Positions 12,101 to 25,500 of a DNA stretch of 64,000 bases are shown here, piece by piece (the first letter of the stretch is position 1; each line of letters starts with the position of its first letter). The position numbers were made by a program, and so were the translations under genes. The DNA lies in assembly GCF_036898095.1 (NCBI RefSeq), contig NC_090736.1, positions 15,158,286-15,222,285 of the forward strand, read 5' to 3'. The notes under the pieces are model-generated. The model ran no database searches. It had not been told where the DNA came from and worked only from the letters and a program-made list of their open reading frames with translations. The DNA comes from Palaemon carinicauda. Taxonomy: Eukaryota; Arthropoda; Malacostraca; Decapoda; Palaemonidae.

Positions 12101-15100
12101 GTTGTGACGCAGTGCGGCAACCTCAGCAACCCGTTAAGGAGTTGTCTGTACGACCCAGACAGTCTAGACAGATTCGGGTTGTCACTGTACTTCCTCGCTT
12201 GCCCATGATTGACAGTTTACAGACTGTGCAGCAGTATCATGATCTTGTGTCCGGCTCCGTCAGACGACTGGCTTTTAAGAGCTCCCACAAGTCGTCGCTG
12301 TCTGGAGATTTTCATATGGACTATGGATCTGACCAAGGAACTGGGCCTCCTGGTCAATTTTGAGGAGTCTCAGCTCGTTCCATCCCAGACCATTGTCTCC
12401 TTGGGTATGGATCTTCAGAGTCGAGCTTTTCGGACTTGTCCGTCGGCCCCAAGGATCTTCCAAGCCCTAGAATGCATCCAGAGCATGCTGAGAAGGAACC
12501 GATGCTTAGTCAGGCAGTGGATGAGTCTAACAGGGACACTTTCATCACTGGCCCTGTTCATCGAGTTAGGGAGACTCCACCTCCGCCCCCTTCAGTATCA
12601 TCTAGCTGCTCACTGGATAAAGGACATGACGCTAGAGACGGGTTCAGTTCCTGTTTCCGAAGAGATGAGGTCTACTCTAACGTGGTGGAAGAACAGCATT
12701 CTTCTCAAGGAAGGTCTACCATTGGCTGTTCAGACCCCCGACCACCGTCTCTTCTCGGACGCATCGGACACGGGCTGGGGTGCGACACTGGACGGACAGG
12801 AATGCTCGGGAACATGGAATCAGGAGCAAAGGACACTTCACATCTATTGCAAGGAGTTGTTGGCAGTTCATCTGGCCTTGATAAACTTCAAGTCCCTCCA
12901 GCTTAACAAGGTGGTGGAGGTGAACTCCGACTACACCACAGCCTTGGCTTACATCTCCAAGCAGGGAGGGACTCATTCGAGGAAGTTGTTCGAGAACGCA
13001 AGGGACCTCCTCATTTGGTCAAAAGATCGAAAGCTCACGCTGGTAACGAGGCTCATTCAGGGCGATATGAATGTCATGGCAGATCGCCTCAGCCGGAAGG
13101 GTCAGGTCTTCCCCACAGAGTGGACCCTTCACAAGAATGTTTGCAGCAGACTTTGGGCCCTGTGGGGTCAGCCAACCATAGATCTTTTCGCTACCTCGAT
13201 GACCAAGAGGCTCCTCTTGTTTTGTTCTCCGATTCCAGACCCAGCAGCAGTTCGCGTGGATGCCTTTCTGCTGGATTGGTCCCATCTCGACCTGTATGCA
13301 TTCCCGCCGTTCTAGATTGTCAACAGGGTACTTCAGAAGTTCTCCTCTCACAAAGGGACACGGCTGACGTTGGTTGCTCCCCTCTGGCCCGCGAGAGAAT
13401 GGTTCACCGAGGTACTGCAATGGCTGGTCGACATTCCCAGGACTCTTCCTCCTAGAGTGGACCTTCTGCGTCAACCTCACGTAAAGAAGGTACACCCAAA
13501 CCTCCACGCTCTTCGTCTGACTGCCTTCAGACTATCGAAAGACTCTCAAGAGCTAGAGGCTTTTCGAAGGAGGCAGCCAGAGCGATTGCCAGAGCAAGGA
13601 CGACATCCACTCTCAGAGTCTATCAGTCTTAATGGGAAGTCTTCCGAAGCTGGTGCAAGGCCAATGCAGTTTCCTCAACCAGTACCACTGTAACACAGAT
13701 TGCTGACTTCCTGTTACATCTAAGGAACGTAAGATCCCTATCAGCTCCTACGATCAAGGGTTACAGAAGTATGTTGGCAGCGGTTTTCCGCCACAGAGGC
13801 TTGGATCTTTCCTCCAACAAAGATCTACAGGACCTCCTTAGGTCTTTTGAGACCTCAAAGGAACGTCGGTTGTCCACTCCAGGCTGGAATCTAGACGTGG
13901 TCCTAAGGTTCCTAATGTCATCAGGATTTGAACCGCTCCAATCAGCCTCTTTTAAGGACCTCACATTAAAAACTCTTTTCCTCGTGTGCTTAGCAACAGG
14001 TAAAAGAGTAAGTGAGATCCACGCCTTCAGCAGGAACATAGGTTTCACATCTGAAACGGCTACATGTTCCTTGCAGCTCGGTTTTTTGGCTAAGAACGAG
14101 CTTCCTTCCCGTCCTTGGCCTAAGTCGTTCGAGATCCCAAGCCTGTCCAACATGGTGGGGAACGAACTGGAGAGAGTACTTTGCCCAGTTAGAGCTCTTA
14201 AGTACTATCTAAGAAGGTCAAAACCATTACGAGGACAATCAGAAGCCTTATGGTGTGCTATCAAGAAGCCTTCTCTACCAATGTCTAAGAACTCAGTTTC
14301 TTACTACATCAGGCTTCTGATTAGAGAAGCAAATTCTCATCTGAAGGAAGAAGACCTTGCTTTGCTGAAGGTAAGGACACATGAAGTGAAAGCTGTGGCT
14401 ACTTCAGTGGCCTTCAAACAGAACCGTTCTCTGCAGAGTGTTATGGATGCAACCTATTGGAGAAGCAAGTCAGTGTTCGCATCATGCTATCTCAAAGATG
14501 TCCAGTCTCTTTACGAGTACTGCTACACCCTGGGTCCATTCGTAGCAACGAATGCAGTAGTAGGCGAGGGCTCAGCCACTACATTCCCATAATCCCATAA
14601 CTTTTTAACCTTTCTCTTGAATACTTTTTATGGGTTGTACGGTCGGCTAAGAAGCCTTCCACATCCTTGTTGATTTGGCGGGTGGTCAATTCTTTCTTGA
14701 GAAGCGCCAAGGTTAAAGGTTGTGATGAGGTCCTTTAGTATGGGTTACAGCCCTGTATACTTTAGCACCTTTGAGTTGATTCAGCCTCCCAAGAGGAACG
14801 CTGCGCTCAGTAAGGAAGACGATCTTATTAAAGGCAGAGTAACGGTTCAAGTCGACTTCCTTACCAGGTACTTATTATTTCATTGTTATTGTGGATAACT
14901 GATTATATGAAATACGGGATACTTAGCTATCCTTTAGTCTTGTACACTGGTTTTTCACCCACCCCCCTGGGTGTGAATCAGCTACATGATTATCGGGTAA
15001 GTTTAATATTGAAAAATGTTATTTTTATTAATAAAATAAATTTTTGAATATACTTACCCGATAATCATGATTTAATCGACCCTCCCTTCCTCCCCATAGA

Positions 15101-16543
15101 GAACCAGTGGACCGAGGAATAATTGAGGAGGTGTCAACAAGAAGTACTTGAGTACCTGGCCACAGGTGGCGCTGGTAAATACACCCCCTTCTAGTATTGT
15201 GATAGCTGGCGTATCCCTCCATAGAATTCTGTCGGGCAACGGAGTTGACAGCTACATGATTATCGGGTAAGTATATTCAAAAATTTATTTTATTAATAAA
15301 AATAACATTTTTATGATAAAACAAAGTTTTATGAATACTTACCTGGCAGTTATATATATATTTTAAAGCCCACCCACCTCCCCTCAGGAGACAGGTCGCG
15401 CAAAGATAATCTGAGGAACAGAAAATGGGAATGATTCCAAGTACCACCCTGTAAGGGTTGTTAACCATCTAACCACACTACCACCACAAGGCGGTTGCCG
15501 CGATTTTCGATTAAATTCTGCCGCAGTCAGAGACTCAGCTATATATATATATAACTGCAAGGTAAGTATTCATAAAACTTTGTTTTTCAATATTAAACTT
15601 ACCCGATAATCATGTAGCTGTCAACTCCGTTGCCCGACAGAATTCTACGGAAGGGATACGCCAGCGATCGCTATACAAGAGGGGGGTGTACTCACAAGCG
15701 CCACCTGTGGCCAGGTACTGCAGTACTTCTTGTTGACACCACTTCAATTTTTCCTCTGTCGTGCTTCCGGCAAGACGTTCATGGATACGCTTATAATTTT
15801 GGAGTCTTGTTCACGGTTTTTGGTGAAGTATTGCTCTAAGATTTCAGCTTTCGCTATTCAGGAAGTTTTATTATTAGCTTAGCTAACTTTTGGAATTAAT
15901 TTGATTAATTATGGTGACGAAGAGAGTATGAACTCTCTTTCACCTTTAAATGGCCGACCCTTCCCTTAGACGGAAGTGTTGGTGTCTAAGAGAGTATAGA
16001 CTCTCTTTCTTAATTTTGCTTAACAAAAGTTATAGATTTATTTTATATCTCTCCGCCTTTTATAGGCCTCTTCGATTAACTTCCTTTTATTATAAACTTA
16101 TTAAAATTAATTTTTATATATGTTTATATTCGACCTTTTCTAATAGTAGGCGGTCTTTTCTTGGTACCGAAGTTAATTAACATTGAGCCCGTCATTTCGG
16201 TTTTACCTGTTAACATATTATGCTATTTTAATGTTTTTGAAAGAATTTCTTTGATAGTCTCGTACTGTTTTCAAAGTTGAACTAACGTTTTGTTTTGTCT
16301 CTGCAGTTGTTGACGTTCAGAACGTTCAACTTGCGCTCTATCGTTACGATAGAGAGAGAATTTTCACGGTGTCACGTTGCAGTAAGAGTAACCGTGTCTA
16401 GCGTTTTGTTCATTCTTTCTTAACTTAATGGTTTTAATTCTTATAAAGGAACTTTTCATTTTGGGAAATATTTCAGTTTTTTCCTTTAACTATAATATGT
16501 TTTAACGATATATATGATTGGGCTCTTCTCTCAGGTTCTAAGT

Positions 16544-16582
<39 letters not shown>

Positions 16583-19500
16583 CGGAGGGAGAAAGAGGAG
16601 GATAAACGTTTCGTTCAAGCGAGTAACGTTGTTATCGTTTTTGCTCTTCTCCCTAGTCTCTTTAGGGGAAGAAGGTAAACGTTTCTAGAGTTTTTTCTTG
16701 TTCTCAAGCTTTATGCGGTGAGAGATTTTAAACGTAGTTTATTTGATCTAGTGTTTAGTCTCTTTCCAGCCACTGAATTATTTATCTTTCATTAGATTTT
16801 TCTGTTACATTGTAATTCTGTTTTCGCAATTACTAACTTTTGAGAAAGGATAGAATTGCGTGTTTCAGGTACAAACCACTTAAAGTTTCGAGTTCAGTGA
16901 AATAAGTGCAAACAGAAAATCAAAAGTGATAAGTGATTAGCGCAAAGTGTGTCAGTGTTGTGCGTGAGGGTACTTCTGTGCGTGCCAGTCGTCCTCCCAG
17001 TCCGGGACCTCTTGCAAGCTCCCAAGCCCAGGGGAGAAGCAATGTCGAAGGGCAAAAGGGTTCGGCAGGCCTTGATCGGCGCACAGAAGTATCCTCGGTG
17101 GTTGCGGGCGTGTCTTACAGAGACCGTCACTCCCACCCGCAGACGATTGAGCCCTTATTTTGCTCGTCTGCAGAAGAAATTTCGGGGAGAAAACGCTGGT
17201 CTCAGGTCTCAAGACCTCTTAAACGTAAAGTCCAGACCTATGCCAGGCGTACGAAGTTAGAGTTCAACAACCCGGATGCAGTCATTGGGTTAGCTCTGAC
17301 TCTCCTCAGTCATCAGGTGACTGCACACCTCCTAAGAGAGGTAAGGCTTTGCCTCAACAGACCTTATCGTCTGTTGATCCCAAGACGACTTTGCTGCAGT
17401 CCATGCAGTCGCAGCTTGCGGTCTTAATGCGTGAGTTTCAGGCTGAGAAGGTTACACCTCCTCCTGCGAACGCTCCGCCTCTCCGCAGTCCAGTCTGCCA
17501 GGCGTACGAAGTTGAGGTTCCTCAGGCTACCTTACCGCGTTCTGAGTTGCCAGTTACCAGCGGTGTGCAGCAACCTCCGCCTCCTCCTGCGAGAGCTCCG
17601 CCTCACCGCAGTCCAGTCTGCCAGGCGTACGAAGTTGAGGTTCCTCAGGCTACCTTACCGCGTTCTGAGTTGCCAGTTACCAGCGTTGTGCAGCAACCTT
17701 AACCTTCCTTAAGGCAACCTCAGCAATGGGAGCAGGAGTCTTATGCCTTACTTCCTCCGCTTCCGCTTGCGGTTCCACCAGCGAGGCAACAATCTCTTGA
17801 GGTACGACAACCTCTTCCATCAATGAGGCAGCCACCTCAGCACTCGCTGCAGCGACCTAAACCCTCCTCAAGGCAAGAGTCTCAACTCCTTAGGCTAGCA
17901 CCTCAGGAACCTCAACTCGCGAGACAAGAACTGCGTTCTGCACAGCCGCTACCTTAACTCTCGCAGCTCACACCTCAGGAACCTTAACTCGTTCCTCAGG
18001 AACCTGCTACTGCGCATCCGCAACCCTTACAGCAAGCGCAACTCTTGAGATAGCAACCTCATGCTATGAGTCTGCCACCTCAACGCATGCATCTGCCATT
18101 TTTTCCTCAACTTGAGCTTCTTCCCATTCAACTTGGGAATAACAAATGACAATAATAACACCTCATTACTTTCATAACTTGCATTTGTAATCATATACAT
18201 GTATGCCTACACAAACATTATGATAATGGAGGTTATTTGTATTACTTATATAAAAATATATATGTATTCCTTGCAATATATTTTTAACAAATGGCAAAAA
18301 TATCTTCTAAACAAATGAATCATGAGTTATGAATGTAAGGTAATATTATGTTGATATTAAACCCCATGCAAGCATGCATGAAGTAATGCAGTGTTGCCAA
18401 CAGGGCGAGTTTCCCTTTCCTGAGGTGAAGTAGATTATAGTACATTTAGTGTAGCTTAATTCTACGATTATCATGCCGGCTATCAAATTCATCAACAAAC
18501 AGTCTAAATCAATTCCCTCGGCACGTGCACTTTCAATGGACGGTAATGCGATATTACTCACTCTAGCACTGGTCATGGAATTTCTGAGAAATGTTACACG
18601 CCATGCAACACGATCTGCTTACCTTACAGCATGCTCTACATACAGCATGCTCTGCATACAGCATGCTCTGCATACAACATGCTCTGCATACCTTACCGCA
18701 TGCTTCTCAGTCACACATCTTTGGTTGTTGCCAACTCACTAGACTGTCAAGCAGTTTCATAACGTTGCCTTCTAGTCTGCTGCTTTTGCACCAGTGAAAC
18801 CCTCACTGAGAGAACTTAGCTTTTCTCGGATATGGTCCCTGTAGATGAGAAAGTGCTTTTCTCCCTCCTTCTGATATTCCCTTGAGGACTCTGTCATTTG
18901 GAGAGGAGCCTTTAGCTGCGTAGCCTCCTATGGACTTTTATTTAAGCATAACATGCTTCCAGGGAAGGTAATGGTTCCACTTCAGTCGCTAACCCCGTCT
19001 GTTACCACACCTGCTCCCATAGACCTTGAGCTGTGTTGCAAGACATGCAGTCCAAGCTTAGTCCTTGTTAGAGGATTTTTTTGTTTACGGAGTCAGTGTG
19101 TCACTGGGAAGACGTTCAACAACCAGCAGAAGTGACTTGTTGTGACGCAGTGCGGCAACCTCAGCAACCCGATAAGGAGTTGTCTGTACGACCCAGACAG
19201 TCTAGACAGCTTCGGGTTGTCACTGTACTTCCTCGCTTCCCCATGGTTGACAGTTCACAGACTGTGCAGCAGTACCATGATCTTGTGTCTGGCTCCGTCA
19301 GACGACTGGCTTTTAAGAGCTCCCACAAGTCGTCGCTGTCTGGAGATTCTCAGATGGACTATGGATCTGACCAAGGAACTGGGCCTCCTGGTCAATTTTG
19401 AGGAGTCTCAGCTCGTCCCATCCCAGACCATTGTCTCCCTGGGTATGGATCTTCAGAGTCGAGCTTTTCGGGCTTTTCCGTCGGCCCCAAGTATCTTCCA

Positions 19501-22500
19501 AGCCCTAGAATGCATCCAGAGCATGCTGAGAAGGAACCGATGCTCAGTCAGGTAGTGGATGAGTCTAACAGGGACACTTTCATCGCTGGCCCTGTTCATC
19601 GTGTTAGGGAGACTCCACCTCCCCCCCTTCAGTATCATCTAGCTGCTCACTGGATAAAGGACATGACGCTAGAGACGGTCTCAGTTCCTGTTTCCGAAGA
19701 GAGGAGGTCTTCTCTCGCGTGGTGTAAGAACAGCTTTCTTCTCAAGCAAGTCTATCTTTGGCTGTTCAGAAACCCGACCGCCTTCTCCTCTCGGACGCAT
19801 CAGACTCGGGCTGGGGTGCGACTTTGGACGGACAGGAATGCTCGGGAACATGGAATCAGGAACAAAGGACACTTCACATCAATTGCAAGGAGTTGTTGGC
19901 GGTTCTTCTGGCCTTGATAAACTTCAAGTCCCTCCAGCTTAACAAAGTGGTGGAGGTGGACTCTGACAACACCACAGCCCTGGCTTACATCTTCAAGCAG
20001 GGAGGGACTCTTTCGTGAAGTTGTTCTAGATCGCAAGGGACCTCCTCATCTGGTCTAAAGATCGAAAGCTCACGCTGGTAACGAGGTTCATTCAGGGCGG
20101 TATGAATGTCATGGCAGATCACCTCAGCCGGAAGGGTCAGGTCATCCCCACAGAGTAGACCCTTCACAAGAATGTTTGCAGCAGACTTTGGGCCCTGTGG
20201 GGTCAGCCAACCATAGATCTGTTCGCTACCTCGATAACCTAGAGACTCCTGTTGTATTGTTCTCCGATTCCAGACCCAGCAGCAGTTCACGTGGATGCTT
20301 TTCTGCTGGATTGGTTCCATCTCGACCTGTATGCATTCCCGCCGTTCAAGATTGTCAACAGGGTACTTCAGAAGTTCTCCTCTCGCAAAGGGACACGGCT
20401 GACGTTGGTTGGCTCCGCTCTGGCCCGCGAGAGAATGGTTCTTAGAGGTACTGCAATGGCTGGTCGACATTCCCAGGACTCTTCCTCTAGGAGTGAACCT
20501 TCTACGTCTACCTCACGTAAAGAAGGTACACCCAAACCTCCACGCTCTTCGTCTGACTGCCTTCAGACTTTCGAAAGACTCTCAAGAGCTAGGGGCTTTT
20601 CGAAGGAGGCAGCCAGAGCGATTGCCAAAGCAAGGAGAACATCCACTCTCAGAATCTATCAGTCTCAAGGGGAAGTCTTCCGTAGCTGGTACAAGACCAA
20701 TGCAGTTTCCTCAACCAGTACCACTGTAACCCAGATTGCTGACTTCCTGTTATATCTAAGGAAAGTAAGATCCCTTTCAGCTCCTACGATCAAGGGTTAC
20801 AGAAGTATGTTGGCAGCGGTTTTCCGCCACAGAGGCTTGGATCTTTCCACCAACAAAGATCTACAGGACCTCCCTAGGTCTTTTGAGACCTCAAAGGAAC
20901 GTCGGTTGTCCACTCCAGGCTGGAATCTAGACGTGGTCCTAAGGTTCCTTATGTCATCAAGATTTGAACCTCTCCAATCAGCCTCTTTTTAGGACCTCAC
21001 ATTAAAAACTCTTTTCCTCGTGTGCTTGACAACAGCTAAAAGAGTAAGTGAGATCCACACCTTCAGCAGGATCATTGTTTCACATCTGAAACGGCTACAT
21101 GTTCCTTGCAGCTCGGTTTTTGCTAAACGAGCTTCCTTCACGTCCTTGGCCTAAGTCGTTCGAGATCCCAAGCCTGTCCAACTTGGTGGGGAATGAACTG
21201 GAGAGAGTACTTTGCCCAGTTAGAGCTCTTAGGTACTATCTAAAAAGGTCTTAACCTTTACGAGGACAATCAGAAGCCTTATGGTGTGCTATCAAGAAAC
21301 CTTCTTTTCCAAGTTCTAAGAACTCAGTTTCTTACTATTCAGGCTTCTGATTAGAGAAGCACATTCTCATCTGAAGGAAGAAGACCTTGCTTTGCTGAAG
21401 GTAAGGACACATGAAGTGAGAGCTGTGGCTACTTCAGTGGCCTTCAAACAGAGCCATTCTCTGCAGAGTGTTATGGATGCAACCTATTGGAGAAGCAAGT
21501 CAGTGTTCGCATCATTCTATCTCAAAGATGTCCAGTCTCTTTACGAGTACTGCTACACCCTGGGACCATTCGTAGCAACGAATGCAGTAGTAGGCGAGGG
21601 CTCAGCCACTACATTCCCATAATCCCATAACCTTTTAACCTTTCTCTTGAATACTTTTTATGGGTTGTACGGTCGGCTAAGAAGCCTTCCACATCCTTGT
21701 TGATTTGGCGGGTGGTCAATTCTTTCTTGAGAAGCGCCGAGGTTAAAGGTTGTGATGAGGTCCTTTAGTATGGGTTGCAGCCCTTGATACTTCAGCACCT
21801 TAGAGTTGTTCAGCCTCCTAAGAGGAACGCTGCGCTCAGTAAGGAAGACGAACTTATTTAAGGCAGAGTAATGGCTCAAGTCGACTTCCTTACCAGGTAC
21901 TTGTAATTTCATTGTTATTTTGAATAACTGATAATATTAAATACGGGATACTTAGCTTCTTGATATACATGTACACTGGTTTTCACCCACCTCCCTGGGT
22001 GTGAATCAGCTACATGATTATCGGGTAAGTTTAATATTGAAAAATGTTATTTTCATTAGTAAAATAAATTTTTGAATATACTTACCCGATAATCATGATT
22101 TAATTGACCCACCCTTCCTCCCCATAGAACCAGTGGACCGAGGAAAAATTGAAGTGGTGTCAACAAGAAGTACTGCAGTACCTGGCCACAGGTGGCGCTT
22201 GTGAGTACACCCCCCTCTTGTATAGCGATCGCTGGCGTATCCCTTCCGTAGAATTCTGTCGGGCAACGGAGTTGACAGCTACATGATTATCGGGTAAGTA
22301 TATTCAAAAATTTATTTTACTAATGAAAATAACATTTTATCATAAAAACTCCATTTTACAAACTTAACAAAGCAAAGGGGAGAATATGCACTTAACAAGG
22401 GGTGAGTTGTAGCTTTGTGTTACACTGTTCGAACATGGAATTGGCTTCCATTTCCCATTACTGTACAGTATAAGACTAAATTTATTAAACACAAGTTTCT

Positions 22501-25500
22501 GCCCTAACACTTCATTATTAAAATGATAAATATCAGAACTAATACCACACTATTCTATGATGAAACTTTCCTATGTTGGGCAAAGGTATGGAGGAACATG
22601 ATGTTTCAATGTTCACTAGTACTGTACAGTATCGGCATATGGAAAAGATTCAAAGAATAACATTGGCTACATTGGGTAGTTTGAAATGTGTTGGGTACAT
22701 CATACAGATTATTTACTAGGTTACATTAGTGTAGAAATTTGGATAGCAGACTAACTTCGTCCCAGATGCCTCCTCCCCTAATTTCACTGCCAGTGATGTC
22801 GTCGTCCTATCGCCCGTCGCTGAAGGACTTAGCCCTCCAGGTAGAAGTCGAGGCCATACTAGAGAAGGACACTCTCCAAGAGGTCTGCAACAGCTCCCAG
22901 GATTCTCCAGTCAACTCTTTCTTGTAGAGAAGGCATGTGGTGACTGGAGGTTCATCATAGATCTGTCACCCTTTAGTGATTATGTGCTTCAAACATCGTC
23001 AAGAGCCATTGTCAGTCAAGCGATTAGGCCTCTGTACTTTGTGATGGCAATCGACATTAAGGATGAGTACATCTGGATTCCAATGCATCCGACCTCCAGG
23101 AAGTACTTCTGCTTTGTCGTAGCCAGCAAAGTGTACCAGTTCAAAGTACTTTACTTCGGGCTCTCAGTAGTTCCTGAGGTGTTCACCAGATTATTAACAC
23201 TAGTACCAGCATAAGTACATGCCAACGGAATTTGTCTGCTGCGATACCTAGACAATTGGTTAGTAATGGCAGATTCTGAAGAAGCCCTTCTCTTTCATCG
23301 AGATAGTCTCCTTGCATTTGGTCTCGATATAGGGATTATGGTGAGTCGAAAGAAGTGTGTGTTAGTGCCAATGCACAGGCTTGCTTACCTCAAAATGGAC
23401 ATCCACCCAGTACTCTGGAAAATCTTCCTGCCTGAGGAAAGTAGCACTCCCATTCTTTTGACAACTCAAACTGTCAGCGTATCATTGGCAGAGACTACTA
23501 GGTCATCTAGTGCCCCTGGAACATCTCATTTTAAAATGCCACCTTCACCTACAGTCGCTCCAATGGGAGTTGAAAATTTGCTGGTTGCAACATTTTGACC
23601 ACCTGTTTTAATTGATCATGATTGGGGAAGAGTCTAAATAGTATTTAGAATGGTGGCTGGATGTGATGAATCTTCTAATGAGTTCCAAAGTTTTTGTAGT
23701 TCATAGAAGCATCAAAAGAATGTTGGGGAGCACACATGTGGCAACACATTGTGACGGGCCAAGAGTAGGTTGTGACTCAAAAGGCAAAATGGAAGCAGCT
23801 GAGTAACCTTATTGCAGAACATCCAGTTTATATATACACACTAGGTCCCGGCAAGAAGGTCACAGAGTACAACAGGCTATTTCATGTCCAACCGGCAACC
23901 AGTTCTGTTAACAGTTAACAATAAGAAAAACAGACAGGTTGATACAAGTTGCTGTCAGTGCGAGGGGAGAACGAAGATACAAAGGATATATACAAAAAAG
24001 AGAAATGCCGTTACTATGTACGATCGTGTGACACAGGTGGTACATGGCTCCCCCTAAAAATGACACTGTGCATGTTAAATAGGGCGTCCTGATTTAGAGA
24101 GGCGGGTCACCTGGCAGGAGATAAGCAGGTTTTAGACGATCAGTGGAGACCCAGTCGTCTTTGCCACGATTGTTTAGTAGGAAAGCTTTCGGACTGCATC
24201 GGATCACAAGGAAAGGGCCCGTGTAAGGGGTCGTTAGCAATGGCTTGCTAGTGTCGTGGCGTAGGAAGACGTGCGTTGCAGACTGGAAGTCTGTCGGTAT
24301 GTGATGCTTCGCTTGGGCCTTGTAAGTCTGGTGCATGGGTTGCAGAAGGAAAAAATTTGGCAGGGACGACCAACGGGTCGCCATACACCATTTCAGCTGC
24401 CGAGACGCCCAGGGCGTCTTTAGTCCCAGGAGGACCCAGGGAAGCTGAGTAAACCAGTTGGAGTCCTTGCAGCAGGACATCAAAGCTGCTTTGAGGGTGC
24501 GATGAAAACGTTCAACCATTCCATTGGCAGCAGGGTTATAGGCAGTTGCCTGATGTAGGGTGATGCCCAGGAGATTCACTAATGATGTCCACAATTGAGA
24601 AGTGAAAGTGGTTCCCCTGTCAGAAGTAATATGCTCAGGGATACCAAATCTTGCAATCCATCATGAGAGTAAGGCAGATGTACATGAGGCGGACGTTGCA
24701 GTTTCCATGGGAAAGGCTTCAGGCCAACGAGTTAAGCGTTCGATGACGGTAACAGGTAACAATGTCCTTGTGATGTGGGTAGGGGGCCTACAACGTCGAC
24801 GTGAATGTGGGCGAAACGACGCTGAGGTTGAGGAAAGGTGCCCACTCCTGAATCCGTGTGTCAATGTACTTTGGAAGTTTGGCAAGAAGTACAGGCGCAG
24901 ACCCAATCCTTAGCATCCTTAGAAATGCCGTGCCGCATGAACTTCGTCTTCAGCAGTTGTGCAGTAGAACGGCATAAGGGATGTGAAAGGCCGTGAATGA
25001 AATCGAACACTTGTCGGCACATGGGACTAGGAATCCAAGGTCGAGGTCTACCAGTACTGACGCCACAGAGGAGGGTGGTGTTTGAGTCGTCGAGGGGGGC
25101 GTCTTCCCAACGGAGGGATGTGCAGGATGTCTTACATGCTTGATACTCTGGATCCTGTCGTTGGGCTTCAGCCAAGGCGTTGTAATCCAATCCCAATGGA
25201 ACGTCGGCCAACGTGTTTCTTGACAGGGCATTTTCCCAGGGACATGTTGAAGGGTACAATTGTATTCACCCACGGCGGAGAGATGTCAGCGTTGACAGCC
25301 AGACCAGGCGTCAGACTGTCGAGTGAAGGCGTGCACCAGAGGCATGTGGTCTGTGCGAATGACAAAGGGTGTATCTTCTAAGAAATGGTGAAAATGACGG
25401 ACAGCCAAATGTACTGCCAGCAATTCGCGATCTAAGGTAGAATAACCCGATTCTGCCTCGGACAGTTTTCTGCTGAAGAAGGCCAATGGGCGGAGAGAGC

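Larger units (their letters stand above)
9741..12260 (+). pseudogene. DIRS-B gag remnant, middle region
   Basis: Starts with [19 protein letters not shown], matching gag of D after its Cys/His module ([15 protein letters not shown]). The rest is Pro/Gln-rich, broken in frame and inflated by tandem repeats. It ends in [12 protein letters not shown], homologous to D near 43790-43820, where the internal deletion begins. Confidence 0.7.
8462..15312 (+). mobile_element. DIRS-B: non-autonomous DIRS1-like element inside DIRS-A
   Basis: Bounded by T-runs. The left end TTTTTCAATATTAAACTTAC and the right end AAAATAACATTTTT match the ends of C, D and E. It has left and right inverted repeats and an ICR. 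Compared with D it lacks the gag Cys/His module and a segment of about 1.7 kb covering the gag C-terminus and RT palm. RNase H is nearly open; YR has two stops and a changed catalytic residue. Inserted in the ICR of A in the same orientation. Removing it restores GGAG-T5-ATGAT, which matches the right end of A. Confidence 0.88.
16933..19300 (+). pseudogene. DIRS-C gag remnant
   Basis: [19 protein letters not shown] marks the conserved middle of gag. Pro-rich sequence with tandem repeats, stops and foreign insertions follows. It ends at the same gag/RT deletion junction as B and E (VSGSVRR then RT sequence). Confidence 0.7.
15583..22338 (+). mobile_element. DIRS-C: non-autonomous DIRS1-like element in the right end of DIRS-A
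   Basis: Same ends, leader and internal deletion as B and E. Coding regions are riddled with stops and indels, several shared exactly with E (TAG 19553, TTC-TAG 20027, TAG 20240, TAA 21252). It was inserted in the run of A's terminus, ACTTTG-T4-ATCAT, which survives uninterrupted in inverse form in A's ICR. Same orientation as A and EMC1. Confidence 0.88.
2271..22357 (+). mobile_element. DIRS-A: DIRS1-like tyrosine-recombinase retrotransposon, split by DIRS-B and DIRS-C
   Basis: The element's own sequence is 2271-8461, 15313-15582 and 22339-22357; the gaps are two later insertions. It has the DIRS1 architecture: left inverted terminal repeat, gag-like ORF, RT/RNase H ORF, overlapping tyrosine recombinase ORF, an internal complementary region (ICR) antiparallel to the joined ends, then the right inverted terminal repeat. 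The termini carry ACTTACCTGGCAG and its inverse. RT/RH and YR frames are open; gag has one frame break. It lies in the same direction as EMC1. DIRS1-like elements are known to be widespread in decapods. With C inserted in its last 20 bases and B in its ICR, this copy is unlikely to move as a unit. Confidence 0.9.
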
